Made by a program: the position numbers and the translations under genes
In this document: in pieces, positions 43,825 to 51,344 of the stretch
How the letters are laid out: each line of letters opens with the position of its first letter
Position numbering within the stretch: the stretch's first letter is position 1
NCBI GenBank assembly: GCA_025357875.1
Contig: JANYLK010000055.1
Location: forward strand, 62,001 to 126,000
Origin: Granulicella sp.
Lineage (GTDB): Bacteria > Acidobacteriota > Terriglobia > Terriglobales > Acidobacteriaceae
Direction: 5' to 3'
DNA length: 64,000 bases
The notes under the pieces: generated by a model
Database searches by the model: none
Told to the model about the DNA's origin: nothing
Seen by the model: only the letters and a program-made list of their open reading frames with translations

Positions 43825-44778
43825 ATGGCGGATGTGGCAGAGTTGAAGGAGAAGTTTGCGATACCCGGGGTGCTGGCGTTTGAGAAGACGGCTTCGGGTT
43901 TGGTGGCCGCGCGAGTGACCACGCCCGCGGCTGAGGCGACGATCTATTTGCACGGAGCACATCTGACGCATTGGAAACCCGCCGGCGAGGCGCCGGCTAT
44001 CTTCGTGAGTCAACGTGCGGAGTTCGTCGCAGGTAAACCGATTCGCGGCGGCGTGCCGGTGATCTTTCCATGGTTCGGCGAGCGGCACGATGGCAAGAGC
44101 GGGCCGATGCATGGGTTTGCGCGCATCTCGGAGTGGGAGCTGGCGTTCGCGGCGATGACTGGCGATGAGTTGCATCTCGCCTTCACGCTGGCGCCTGATG
44201 ATCAGAGCCGCGCTCTGGGATTCGACCATTTCAGGCTGAGCTATCGCGTCACTATCGGACGGACGCTTACGCTGCAGTTGACGGTGGCGAACGACTCGGG
44301 TTCGGGCGGTGCGCGCGAAGCTTCAATTGAGACGAAGGCGATGGGTGCGCCGCTGGTCTTCGAAGAAGCGCTGCATACCTACTATGCCGTGGCGGATGCG
44401 CAGAAAGTATCAATCGATGGGCTGGGCGGTACGACCTACCTCGACAAGGTGGATGGAATGAAGCGCAAGGTGCAGCCTGCGGGCATGCTCAAGTTGGAAG
44501 GTAGAACCGATCGGCCGTATCTGAATACAGAGGCGACCTGCGTGCTGCACGATGAAGCGGGTGGGCGACGGATCGTAGTTGCGAAGAAAGGGTCCGCTAC
44601 GACAGTGGTCTGGAATCCGTGGAAGGAGTTGACCGCGACGATGGCAGACATGGAGCCGGACTCCTGGCTGCACATGACCTGCATCGAGACGGCAAATGTA
44701 GGAGAAGATTCTTTAACGCTTGCGCCGGGCGAGCATCATTCAATGCGCGCGCATATTTCGATTGAGAAGATCGCGTAA
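43825..44778 (+). CDS. D-hexose-6-phosphate mutarotase (YeaD-like)
   Basis: A 317-aa galactose-mutarotase-fold protein. Family features are PVIFPWFG, the catalytic His in GPMHGFARISEW, and the Glu in CIETANVGED near the end. It interconverts the alpha and beta anomers of glucose-6-phosphate-type sugars. The ATG at 43825 has GGAG just upstream; the tracker used a GTG two codons earlier. Its stop overlaps the next start in TAATG, so it is coupled to the Maf gene. Confidence 0.9.
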   Translation: MADVAELKEKFAIPGVLAFEKTASGLVAARVTTPAAEATIYLHGAHLTHWKPAGEAPAIFVSQRAEFVAGKPIRGGVPVIFPWFGERHDGKSGPMHGFARISEWELAFAAMTGDELHLAFTLAPDDQSRALGFDHFRLSYRVTIGRTLTLQLTVANDSGSGGAREASIETKAMGAPLVFEEALHTYYAVADAQKVSIDGLGGTTYLDKVDGMKRKVQPAGMLKLEGRTDRPYLNTEATCVLHDEAGGRRIVVAKKGSATTVVWNPWKELTATMADMEPDSWLHMTCIETANVGEDSLTLAPGEHHSMRAHISIEKIA

Positions 44779-45575
44779 TGGCTCGGCTGGGTGAGATGCG
44801 GCTGATTCTGGCTTCCGGTTCGCCGCGACGCCGTGAGCTGCTGGCGCAGGCGGGGTATGTGTTTGCAGTCCAGCCTGCGGATGTCGATGAGTCTGTGCGT
44901 GCGGGTGAGGCGGCTGGCGACTACGTGCGCAGGCTGGCCGAGGAAAAGGCAAAGGCGGTGTACCAGAAGTTTGCGAATCCCACCCTTATCGATAAGACCC
45001 ATAAGCATGGGGCACTCGGACTCCTGACGGCACCGCAAGAAAGGTCGGAAGCGCAGCCGGTCTTTGCGAGGTTAGTCGCGCAAGAAAACTCGGAAGCGCA
45101 GCCGGTCTCTGCGAGGTTAGTCGCGCAAGAAAGCAGCTCGGGTGCCCCATCCTTGCCAGCTTCATCGGCAAGGGTGGGATACACAAATGCCCCGCTGATG
45201 GTGCTCGGTGCAGATACTACCGTTGTGTGTGATGGCAAGATTGTGGCCAAGCCTGCCGACGCGGAAGATGCGAAGCGAATGCTGCGCAAGCTTTCCGGGC
45301 AGACGCATGAGGTGCTCACAGGCATCGCTTTGGTGACTCAAGCGGAGGTGGTCAGCGAAGTTGAAACTACTTCAGTTACTTTTATTTCGATTCCTGAAGA
45401 TGAACTCGATTTTTATTGCTCGACCGCTGAGCCGATGGACAAGGCCGGCGCGTATGGAATTCAGGGATACGCGGCGCGCTGGATTCCGCGAATCGATGGC
45501 TGCTACTTTAACGTGATGGGCCTTCCGATTGCGCGCGTGGTGCGGATGATTGAGGCTGCCGCCGGCTTTAATTGA
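44778..45575 (+). CDS. Maf-family nucleotide pyrophosphatase with in-frame repeat insertion
   Basis: A 265-aa Maf protein, a pyrophosphatase acting on modified or canonical nucleoside triphosphates. N-terminal signature LILASGSPRRRELLAQAG (start maybe at 44799). The conserved Glu-Lys-Ala segment is in RRLAEEKAKAVYQKF and the catalytic Asp in VLGADTTVV. About 70 residues between these (starting at ANPTLIDKTHKHG) are not part of the family; removing them gives 195 aa, the normal length, and a continuous Maf alignment. The inserted DNA has inverted ends and an internal 45-bp tandem repeat. Whether the protein is still active is unknown; the frame is intact. It overlaps the mutarotase stop by 1 base. 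Confidence 0.9.
   Translation: MARLGEMRLILASGSPRRRELLAQAGYVFAVQPADVDESVRAGEAAGDYVRRLAEEKAKAVYQKFANPTLIDKTHKHGALGLLTAPQERSEAQPVFARLVAQENSEAQPVSARLVAQESSSGAPSLPASSARVGYTNAPLMVLGADTTVVCDGKIVAKPADAEDAKRMLRKLSGQTHEVLTGIALVTQAEVVSEVETTSVTFISIPEDELDFYCSTAEPMDKAGAYGIQGYAARWIPRIDGCYFNVMGLPIARVVRMIEAAAGFN
44978..45179. mobile_element. MITE-like insertion with 38-bp terminal inverted repeats in maf
   Basis: The left end TCCCACCCTT...ATGGGGCAC (44978-45015) and the right end (45142-45179) are inverted copies of 38 bp, identical in 28 positions with the outer 10 and inner 8 bases perfect. Between them is a 45-bp tandem repeat. AAT flanks both sides (44976-44978 and 45186-45188), 210 bp apart, a possible target duplication. 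There is no transposase. Confidence 0.7.
45045..45138. repeat. 45-bp tandem repeat inside the maf insertion
   Basis: Two copies starting TCGGAAGCGCAGCCGGTCT at 45045 and 45090, differing by about two bases, with a partial third copy of the CAAGAAA end. Being a multiple of 3, it encodes the repeated peptide SEAQPV-ARLVAQE and keeps the frame. Confidence 0.85.
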
Positions 45576-45655
45576 TTTCGTCTCGTGAAATTCTTTTTGG
45601 ATTCGATTCGATCGTGTATCCCAGCAGACAGACGCGGTGCTTGCCAAGCGAGATC

Positions 45656-45964
45656 ATGAAAGCCATGGATACGCATAGTCAGCCCTGCATCATTCGCCGG
45701 GACCACGTCCGCAATGGAGTAGTGGTCACTATCGGCGACTCCTTGCCGTCGTTCTACTCTGCGGCCGCGCTGTATTCCAAGCAATCTTCACAAGAGGAAG
45801 ATATTCCAGGAGAGAAGGACTTTCAAATTTCGTCCATCGATCGTAGGAATGACGGGTCTTTGATTGTCGAGTTTTCAGATGGAAGCATAGCAATATACAC
45901 AGTTGCGGACCTTGTGAAGATGCGGCCCGACCGGGAAATTCCTACAAATAATCAGTTTCAGTGA
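45656..45964 (+). CDS. Small hypothetical protein
   Basis: A 102-aa protein from the ATG at 45656; the tracker start at 45572 is a TTG just inside the maf stop. It has no signal peptide or transmembrane segment. The second half (SIDRRNDGSLIVEFSDGSIAIYTVADL) looks like a small beta-rich domain that may bind a partner. It lies 80 bp after maf and is convergent with tgt. Function unknown. Confidence 0.55.
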   Translation: MKAMDTHSQPCIIRRDHVRNGVVVTIGDSLPSFYSAAALYSKQSSQEEDIPGEKDFQISSIDRRNDGSLIVEFSDGSIAIYTVADLVKMRPDREIPTNNQFQ

Positions 45965-46006
45965 AGATACAACCAAGGTTAGACACTCTGGACCAGAGCA
46001 TACGGA

Positions 46007-47164
46007 TCAACTGTAGGAGTTAGCCGCATTGGCGAGTCCCTTGCGAACACGAATCATCGTGTCGAGGTAGAACGTTAGATTATGGATCGAGTTGAGCGTG
46101 GCACCAAGTGGTTCTTTTGCCATGAACAGGTGGCGTAGATAGGCGCGCGTATAACGCTGGCAGACCATACAGGAGCAGGCGGGGTCGATTGGGCGCTGAT
46201 CTTCAGCATACTCGAGCCGCTTGATGTTCATGCGGACAGCAGAGGTTTCGGACTCGCCGGGTTCAGGCATACGGAAGAGCAGGCCGTGGCGTGCGGCGCG
46301 TGTCGGCAGAACGCAATCCATCATGTCTACGCCCATGCGCGCGTACTCTTCGACCTCGTCCGGATAACCAACGCCCATGACGTAGCGCGGCTTGTCTGCG
46401 GGTAGGATTTCTAGGGTGCGGGCGATCATCTCGCGGGTGACTTCGCGAGGCTCGCCAACCGCTAGGCCACCAATGGCGTAACCGGGAAAGTCGAGTTCGA
46501 CGATGCGCTCGGCGGACTCGCGGCGCAGGTCCGGGTACATTCCTCCTTGAACGATTCCGAAGAGGGATTGTCGTTTCTCCGGGAATTCCGCGGCCCACGG
46601 TACTTCGTGTTTGTGGGCTTCGAAGTAGTCGCGGGACCGCGCCGCCCAGGCGTGCGTCAATCCCATCGACTGCTTGGTGCGTTCCCAGGTTGCGGGCGTT
46701 TCGACGCACTCGTCGAAGACCATCATGATGTCTGCGCCGAGCGCGATCTGGACTTCCATCGAATGCTCGGGTGAGAAGAAGTGTTTGCTTCCGTCCAGGT
46801 GCGAGCGGAACTCAACGCCATCGTCAGTGACCTTGCGCAGCTTGGCGAGGGAGAATACCTGGAAGCCGCCAGAATCGGTCAGCATCGCGCGCGGCCACGA
46901 CATGAAGCGGTGAACTCCGCCCAAACGGCGGATGAGTTCGTGGCCAGGCCGCAAGTACAAGTGGTACGTGTTGGCGAGGATAATCTCCGCGCCCGCGCCG
47001 TTCTGGCCGATGTGTTCCAGCGTCTCTTGTTGCACCGTCTTCACGGTTGCGGCGGTTCCGACGGGCATGAAGACTGGCGTTTGCACGTTTCCGTGGGGAA
47101 GATGCAGCGTTGCGTTTCGGCCTCCGCTGGAAGATGTCGCGCTGAATTCGAACTTTAAGTCCAT
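46007..47164 (-). CDS. tgt: tRNA-guanine transglycosylase
   Basis: A 385-aa Tgt that exchanges guanine for preQ1 at position 34 of GUN anticodons in queuosine synthesis. The catalytic Asp lies in DCVLPTR, substrate contacts in DSGGFQVFSLA and GGLAVGEP, and the zinc site is CSCMVCQRYTRAYLRHL. Length and order are standard. No other queuosine gene is adjacent. It lies 26 bp after the secreted-protein gene, so it is probably the end of the 49.5-46 kb operon. Confidence 0.95.
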   Translation of the reverse strand: MDLKFEFSATSSSGGRNATLHLPHGNVQTPVFMPVGTAATVKTVQQETLEHIGQNGAGAEIILANTYHLYLRPGHELIRRLGGVHRFMSWPRAMLTDSGGFQVFSLAKLRKVTDDGVEFRSHLDGSKHFFSPEHSMEVQIALGADIMMVFDECVETPATWERTKQSMGLTHAWAARSRDYFEAHKHEVPWAAEFPEKRQSLFGIVQGGMYPDLRRESAERIVELDFPGYAIGGLAVGEPREVTREMIARTLEILPADKPRYVMGVGYPDEVEEYARMGVDMMDCVLPTRAARHGLLFRMPEPGESETSAVRMNIKRLEYAEDQRPIDPACSCMVCQRYTRAYLRHLFMAKEPLGATLNSIHNLTFYLDTMIRVRKGLANAANSYS

Positions 47165-47190
47165 CTGCTGAGTATGCCTGCTGAGGACGG

Positions 47191-48180
47191 TCAGGGTTGC
47201 TCGACGACTGCGACTGCCTGGGCGACCGTGAGGTCGTTCGACACGCGGACGAAGTCACTGTGCTCGGCATGCTCATTCTTTGCGATCGATTTGAAGAAGA
47301 TGACGCGGCCGTTGATGGCGGTGTCGAGTTGCGTCGTCTTCCAGTCGGGCTGGCCGAGGCGGTCGCGTGTGGTGGAGAAGCTGCTACCCGCATGAATTGT
47401 CGCGAGCAGGCCGAAGCCGATGCTGACGTCCGCAGGAAGCCGGCCTTCGATGCGGTGCAGGCGCATGGACTGGGGATCGATCAGCAGGGTCCCGGACATG
47501 GCGTGGAGAACATGCTCTTCGATGGACTGCGTTTCATAGTCCGGGTTGGGATGGAAATCGATGTGGAGGAAATTACCCTCTGGCCGCGGTTGGTCGAAGA
47601 GAAAAGCCTTCGTGGCGAGCGACAACATCTGACGAGCGTGGGCCTCGTCATCCTTGGTGGCTTGCGATTTGCGTGCAAAGGCGTCGGGATCGGCGACGAT
47701 CGCGGCCAATCGGCCGCGCTCCTGGGCCAGCCGATCCGGCGAAAGCGGCTGGCCGTCTTCGGTGAGCAGCATGCGTACCCTGCCGACGTTGGTCTCGACT
47801 ACTTTCTCTGTCCACACGTGTCCGCCGGTGCGGTCGGAACGTTCTTTGGAGAGATAGACGTAATGATCTCTGTGCAATGCCGCGGCGTTCTCGTTGGCCA
47901 TCATGGTCGCGACCATCTGCTTCGTGGCCGAGTCTCGCGGAACGTCGGCCGCGGCGTGGGCGCGTTGCAGCGGCCACGCGAGTATTGATACCAGGCACAG
48001 GGAGGATGACGCGGCCATGCAGACGATCGCCGCAAGGCGGAGGCGCGGTAGAACTGTTTCTGCGTGCTTCGAACTTGCGCGGTTTTGATTCATCGTTGCC
48101 ATTCCCCGGGACCTGGTTCTGACCACCCGACTTAGGATGCGTGCTGGGGGTTGGACGGATGGATGGGCAATTTTGCTCAT
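47191..48180 (-). CDS. Exported hypothetical protein
   Basis: A 329-aa protein with one N-terminal membrane segment (LAAIVCMAASSSLCLVSILAW) that may be a signal peptide ending AHAAADVP. The rest has a repeated beta pattern (NFLHIDFHPNPDYETQ, HAMSGTLLIDPQSMRLHRIEGRL), similar to outer-membrane lipoprotein-sorting-like domains, but I cannot assign it. The start at 48180 overlaps the MFS stop by 4 bases (ATGA); ATG at 48102 with GGGG upstream is an alternative closer to the signal segment. The coupling to the MFS gene suggests joint action. Confidence 0.7.
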   Translation of the reverse strand: MSKIAHPSVQPPARILSRVVRTRSRGMATMNQNRASSKHAETVLPRLRLAAIVCMAASSSLCLVSILAWPLQRAHAAADVPRDSATKQMVATMMANENAAALHRDHYVYLSKERSDRTGGHVWTEKVVETNVGRVRMLLTEDGQPLSPDRLAQERGRLAAIVADPDAFARKSQATKDDEAHARQMLSLATKAFLFDQPRPEGNFLHIDFHPNPDYETQSIEEHVLHAMSGTLLIDPQSMRLHRIEGRLPADVSIGFGLLATIHAGSSFSTTRDRLGQPDWKTTQLDTAINGRVIFFKSIAKNEHAEHSDFVRVSNDLTVAQAVAVVEQP

Positions 48181-49535
48181 GTGGCCGCCTCTGCGGACGC
48201 TTTGCGCGGCCTAACCCATTGCGCTACAACGAGCGAGATGGCGAGTAGGCTGGCGGCCATATAAAACGATGCTCCGGGCGCGTGGATTGCGGCTCCTTGA
48301 CCGAATGTTTTCGAGAATACATAGGTAAACATGAGTGGGCCGACGATTCCAGCCAGTCCGCGGAGGCTCTGTATGGCTCCCTGCATCTGGCCCTGCTGCG
48401 TCGGTTTCACTTCGCGGGACATCATGCTCTGCGCGGAGGGCCAGGCGACGGACATGAGGTTGAGCACGGGAATTCCCCACAACATCAACAGGCCCGTCTT
48501 TGAGAAGCCAAACATGAGATAGCCCAGCGTGCCTCCGATGAGACCGAACGAAAGTGCGCCGCGTTCGCCGATGCGCTTGACCAGGGGCTTGACCAGGCCC
48601 GCGCCGTAGAAGCCGGAGAATACCGCCACCAATGCAAGCGACCAGCCGACCGACTTATCCGACCAGCCGTAGCGATAGTCGGCGATGAGGACATACACGT
48701 TCATCAGCGATTGCTGCGCAAGGTAGCCGAGGATGAGGACGGCGGACAGGCCGAACATCACCTTGTTGTTTTTGAGGAGACTGAGGGAGCCGACCGGGTT
48801 GGCGCGCCTCCACGAAAAGGGGCTGCGATGCTCGAGGCTGAGCGATTCGGGTAGGACGAAGATGCCATACATTCCATTGAGCAGGCTGAGGCCGCCGGCG
48901 ATCCAGAAGGGCAGGCGCGGATTGACGCTGCCGAGGATTCCGCCGAGCGCCGGGCCGAGCACGAAGCCCACGCCGAACGCCGCGCCGAGCAGGCCAAAGG
49001 CTCCCGCACGCTTTTCGGGCGGCGTAACGTCGGTCATGTACGCCATTCCGGTTGGGATGCTGGAGGCGGTGACTCCGGCGATGATGCGGCCGAGGAAGAG
49101 CCAGCTCAGCGCGGGCGCCCAGGCCATCAGAAGATAGTCGAGTCCCAGGCCGAAGTTTGACAGCAGGACCACCGGGCGGCGGCCGAAGCGATCCGAAAGC
49201 GATCCGAGCACGGGCGAGAAGAAGAATTGCATGACCGCGAAGACGGTGCCGAAGAGACCCAACATGCGTGCGGAGCCGGAGACGTTTCCGGCCATGAAGC
49301 TGGCGATCAAGCGAGGAAGAACTGGCGCGATCATGCCGAGCGCGAGCATGTCCAGCGTGATGGTGAGGAAGATGAAACTGGCTGCGGCGCGGCGACCTTT
49401 GTGCTGGTAGATGGGGACGGCGAAATCGGCTTCAGGCAGATCGATGCCGGGCGCGGTGGCGACTAAATTTTCTGCCACGCCTGCATTGAGAGCGTCGTCT
49501 GCCCGAGTATTGCCGGTGCCGTGCTGCTGATCCAT
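48177..49535 (-). CDS. MFS drug-resistance-type transporter (TetA-like)
   Basis: A 452-aa inner-membrane exporter with about twelve helices. [16 protein letters not shown] opens the first helix, and [19 protein letters not shown] is the motif-A loop of DHA1 transporters. [19 protein letters not shown] and [11 protein letters not shown] fit the tetracycline/multidrug clade. The substrate is unknown. It precedes the secreted-protein gene by a 4-base overlap. Four CAAAT-type direct repeats lie within the 140 bp upstream of its start. Confidence 0.85.
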   Translation of the reverse strand: MDQQHGTGNTRADDALNAGVAENLVATAPGIDLPEADFAVPIYQHKGRRAAASFIFLTITLDMLALGMIAPVLPRLIASFMAGNVSGSARMLGLFGTVFAVMQFFFSPVLGSLSDRFGRRPVVLLSNFGLGLDYLLMAWAPALSWLFLGRIIAGVTASSIPTGMAYMTDVTPPEKRAGAFGLLGAAFGVGFVLGPALGGILGSVNPRLPFWIAGGLSLLNGMYGIFVLPESLSLEHRSPFSWRRANPVGSLSLLKNNKVMFGLSAVLILGYLAQQSLMNVYVLIADYRYGWSDKSVGWSLALVAVFSGFYGAGLVKPLVKRIGERGALSFGLIGGTLGYLMFGFSKTGLLMLWGIPVLNLMSVAWPSAQSMMSREVKPTQQGQMQGAIQSLRGLAGIVGPLMFTYVFSKTFGQGAAIHAPGASFYMAASLLAISLVVAQWVRPRKASAEAAT

Positions 49536-49806
49536 ACTGCCCCACCCCTACCCTGCGCAATTGACAAAGTCTAAGAAGCAAACGACTTAGGCCCTACCGG
49601 AATTCCCACTTCGCCGGTAAACATTTGAATACAAATAACTTAGATGCAAATATCTCAAAACAAATGACTTAGCTGATGCTTTAATTGCTTTTGAGCGCCG
49701 GAGCCGAGGGCCAGGCGCATCGCCGCGCACCTCTTTTCCTATCTTCCATTATACGGGTCGTGTCAAGCGTTTTCGGGTTCGAGCGAGGACTTCGGTGGCT
49801 GGGCGA
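49536..49806. promoter_or_regulatory. MFS upstream region with direct repeats
   Basis: CAAACGACTTAG (49579-49590), CAAATAACTTAG (49632-49643), CAAATATCTCAA (49647-49658) and CAAATGACTTAG (49661-49672) share a CAAAY-ACTTAG core. The last three are spaced 14-15 bp. They lie 44-137 bp upstream of the MFS start and look like an array of regulator sites. A related site lies upstream of the old yellow enzyme at 21206. Confidence 0.5.
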
Positions 49807-50058
49807 TCACGACTTTCCTGCGTGGTCTCCATATTCCCAGTCGTAGGGCACGCCGGTATCTCCGAGGATGAGCCTGACCAGCTCGGCGAAGCCTGCCTCC
49901 GAGCGAACATCGTTAGAGAGGATTAAGACACATCGCTGACTGGCCTCGATGCAGACCATGGCTCCTGCTTGCTCAGCCACCATTTGAAATTCTGCACTCT
50001 TCACTTCGAGACTATAAACAAAAATGTTTATAGCGACAATGGCGGAGGAGAAATACAA
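49807..50058 (-). CDS. Small hypothetical protein, weak
   Basis: An 83-aa ORF. The first 20 residues are hydrophobic (FSSAIVAINIFVYSLEV), but the ATG at 49983 (MVAEQAGAMV) could be the true start, giving 58 residues. The C-terminal half (LVRLILGDTGVPYDWEYGDHAG) has the composition of a real protein. No motif is recognised. A dispersed repeat lies immediately upstream. Treat as tentative. Confidence 0.35.
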   Translation of the reverse strand: MYFSSAIVAINIFVYSLEVKSAEFQMVAEQAGAMVCIEASQRCVLILSNDVRSEAGFAELVRLILGDTGVPYDWEYGDHAGKS

Positions 50059-50093
50059 CTAGGGAGATTCTGAGCTTCGCGCAGAATGACGAC
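50041..50093. repeat. Dispersed GAGATTCT...AGAATGACGA element, copy 3
   Basis: GGGAGATTCTGAGCTTCGCG then CAGAATGACGAC is the third copy of the family at 30126 and 35206. It is followed at 50114 by AGGCTGAAGCCCGGATT, the other dispersed motif. It lies between the tentative ORF and the PEP-CTERM gene. Confidence 0.65.
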
Positions 50094-50483
50094 TTCGCGG
50101 ATATTAAGAGTGGAGGCTGAAGCCCGGATTAACTGGGGGTGTCCCAATTCGCCAAAGTAACAAGCCGCTTCTGAAGCGTGAACAGCCGGGCATACGTAGA
50201 ATCCACTTTTCCGAAATGCCGAGTTTTCGGCCCTGTAAATTGCTGCACTTGCCAGTCTGTTCTCCGATGCTGAGGTCCGACGTCGATCGCGTGTGGCAAA
50301 ACGTTGCGCATTTGTTTTCTCAAATATGCGCAAGATTTTGCACGATTCTTACACGCCCAGCATTAAATATGGTGGTTGAACTATTGTTTTGAGGGATTTG
50401 AATAACTCTAGCTCCGAAAGCAGTTCGGCCTGCGAATTGCATGATCGAGAGTAGATAAACTTATGCCGGAAGGTCTGCCTCTC
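50094..50483. other. Gene-free region upstream of PEP-CTERM gene
   Basis: No ORF is convincing in this 390-base stretch. The AGGCTGAAGCCCGGATT element is at 50114. A hairpin TTGCGCATTTG/CAAATATGCGCAA (50304-50333) is a near-perfect inverted repeat that could be an operator or an RNA structure. The last 100 bases are AT-rich and probably hold the promoter. Confidence 0.45.
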
Positions 50484-51116
50484 ATGAAAAAACTTTTTTC
50501 CGCTCTTTTTGCCGTTGCGTTTTTGGCGACGGTATCGCTGAACGCCCACGCCGACGCCATCGGCACAACCAAAACTTTCACCCTTACCGTGGACGGATGC
50601 AGCGCCGGATGCGGAATTGGCCCTTATGGCACGATCCTGCTCACCCAGACAGCCGCCGGCGTCACGGTCCTTGAGACATTGCTCAACGGTGATCTGTTCG
50701 TCAAAACGGGCGCAGGAGACGCGCTTGAATTCAATTCCGCCGGCGCCATTGGGAATATCACAGCGGGATTCAGCATCGGGCCAGCGCCTGATACCGCCTC
50801 GAAGTTCGGCTCGTTTCTGCAATCCGTGATTTGCTCGGGCTGCGGCAAGGGCGCAAGTGCACCTCTTTCGGGGCCGTTGGGCTTCACCGTTGCGGGTGCG
50901 ACCGTCTCCGGATTTTCTGCGAATGTCGATGGCTATTACTTCGCCTCTGACATTCTCGGGAATGGCAACACCGGAAACGTCGGCGCGAATGGTTCGACCC
51001 CAGTGCCTCCATCAACTACCCCGGAGCCGTCTTCGCTGGTGCTGCTCGGAACGGGCATCATCGGCGGTGCTGGCATATTGCGCAGAAAAGCTCTCTCCGC
51101 ATTAGCGAAGAGGTAG
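50484..51116 (+). CDS. PEP-CTERM sorting-domain protein
   Basis: A 210-aa exported protein from the ATG at 50484 (MKKLFSALFAV), with GGAAGG ten bases upstream; the tracker start at 50463 adds seven residues. The signal peptide ends SLNAHADA. The C-terminal sorting signal is TTPEPSSLVLLGTGIIGGAGILRRK. Two Cys pairs (CSAGC, CSGC) suggest disulfides. As with the protein at 41 kb, an exosortase elsewhere should process it. A hairpin (51154-51181) follows as a weak terminator. Confidence 0.88.
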   Translation: MKKLFSALFAVAFLATVSLNAHADAIGTTKTFTLTVDGCSAGCGIGPYGTILLTQTAAGVTVLETLLNGDLFVKTGAGDALEFNSAGAIGNITAGFSIGPAPDTASKFGSFLQSVICSGCGKGASAPLSGPLGFTVAGATVSGFSANVDGYYFASDILGNGNTGNVGANGSTPVPPSTTPEPSSLVLLGTGIIGGAGILRRKALSALAKR

Positions 51117-51153
51117 TGGTTTGGATGAGCCTCGCAATGAGACGCGCATGACT

Positions 51154-51181
51154 TGGCTCACCCTTGGGCAGGGGTGAGCCA
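51154..51181 (+). terminator. Weak terminator-like hairpin
   Basis: TGGCTCACCC/GGGTGAGCCA, a perfect 10-bp stem with an 8-base loop, lies 38 bases after the PEP-CTERM stop. Only GTCTTGCTC follows, so the T-tract is poor. Confidence 0.5.
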
Positions 51182-51344
51182 GTCTTGCTCAGTCGAGTGC
51201 TTTTCCAGCCACTTTTCCGTATAACGGTCATATGGGACATCTGCCTCTGGCTGCCGTCGCTTCTAGACCTTATGCCGCCACTCTGAACCCTGCGGCGCGA
51301 TTCCCTATTTTCGTCGTAGCGGGCCATCAGAGGATGAGCGCCAA

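Noticed and set aside
45656-45964. Interpreting the ORF at 45572 as a maf continuation
   Set aside because: The maf gene has its own stop and complete C-terminal motifs; the following ORF has another start and unrelated sequence.
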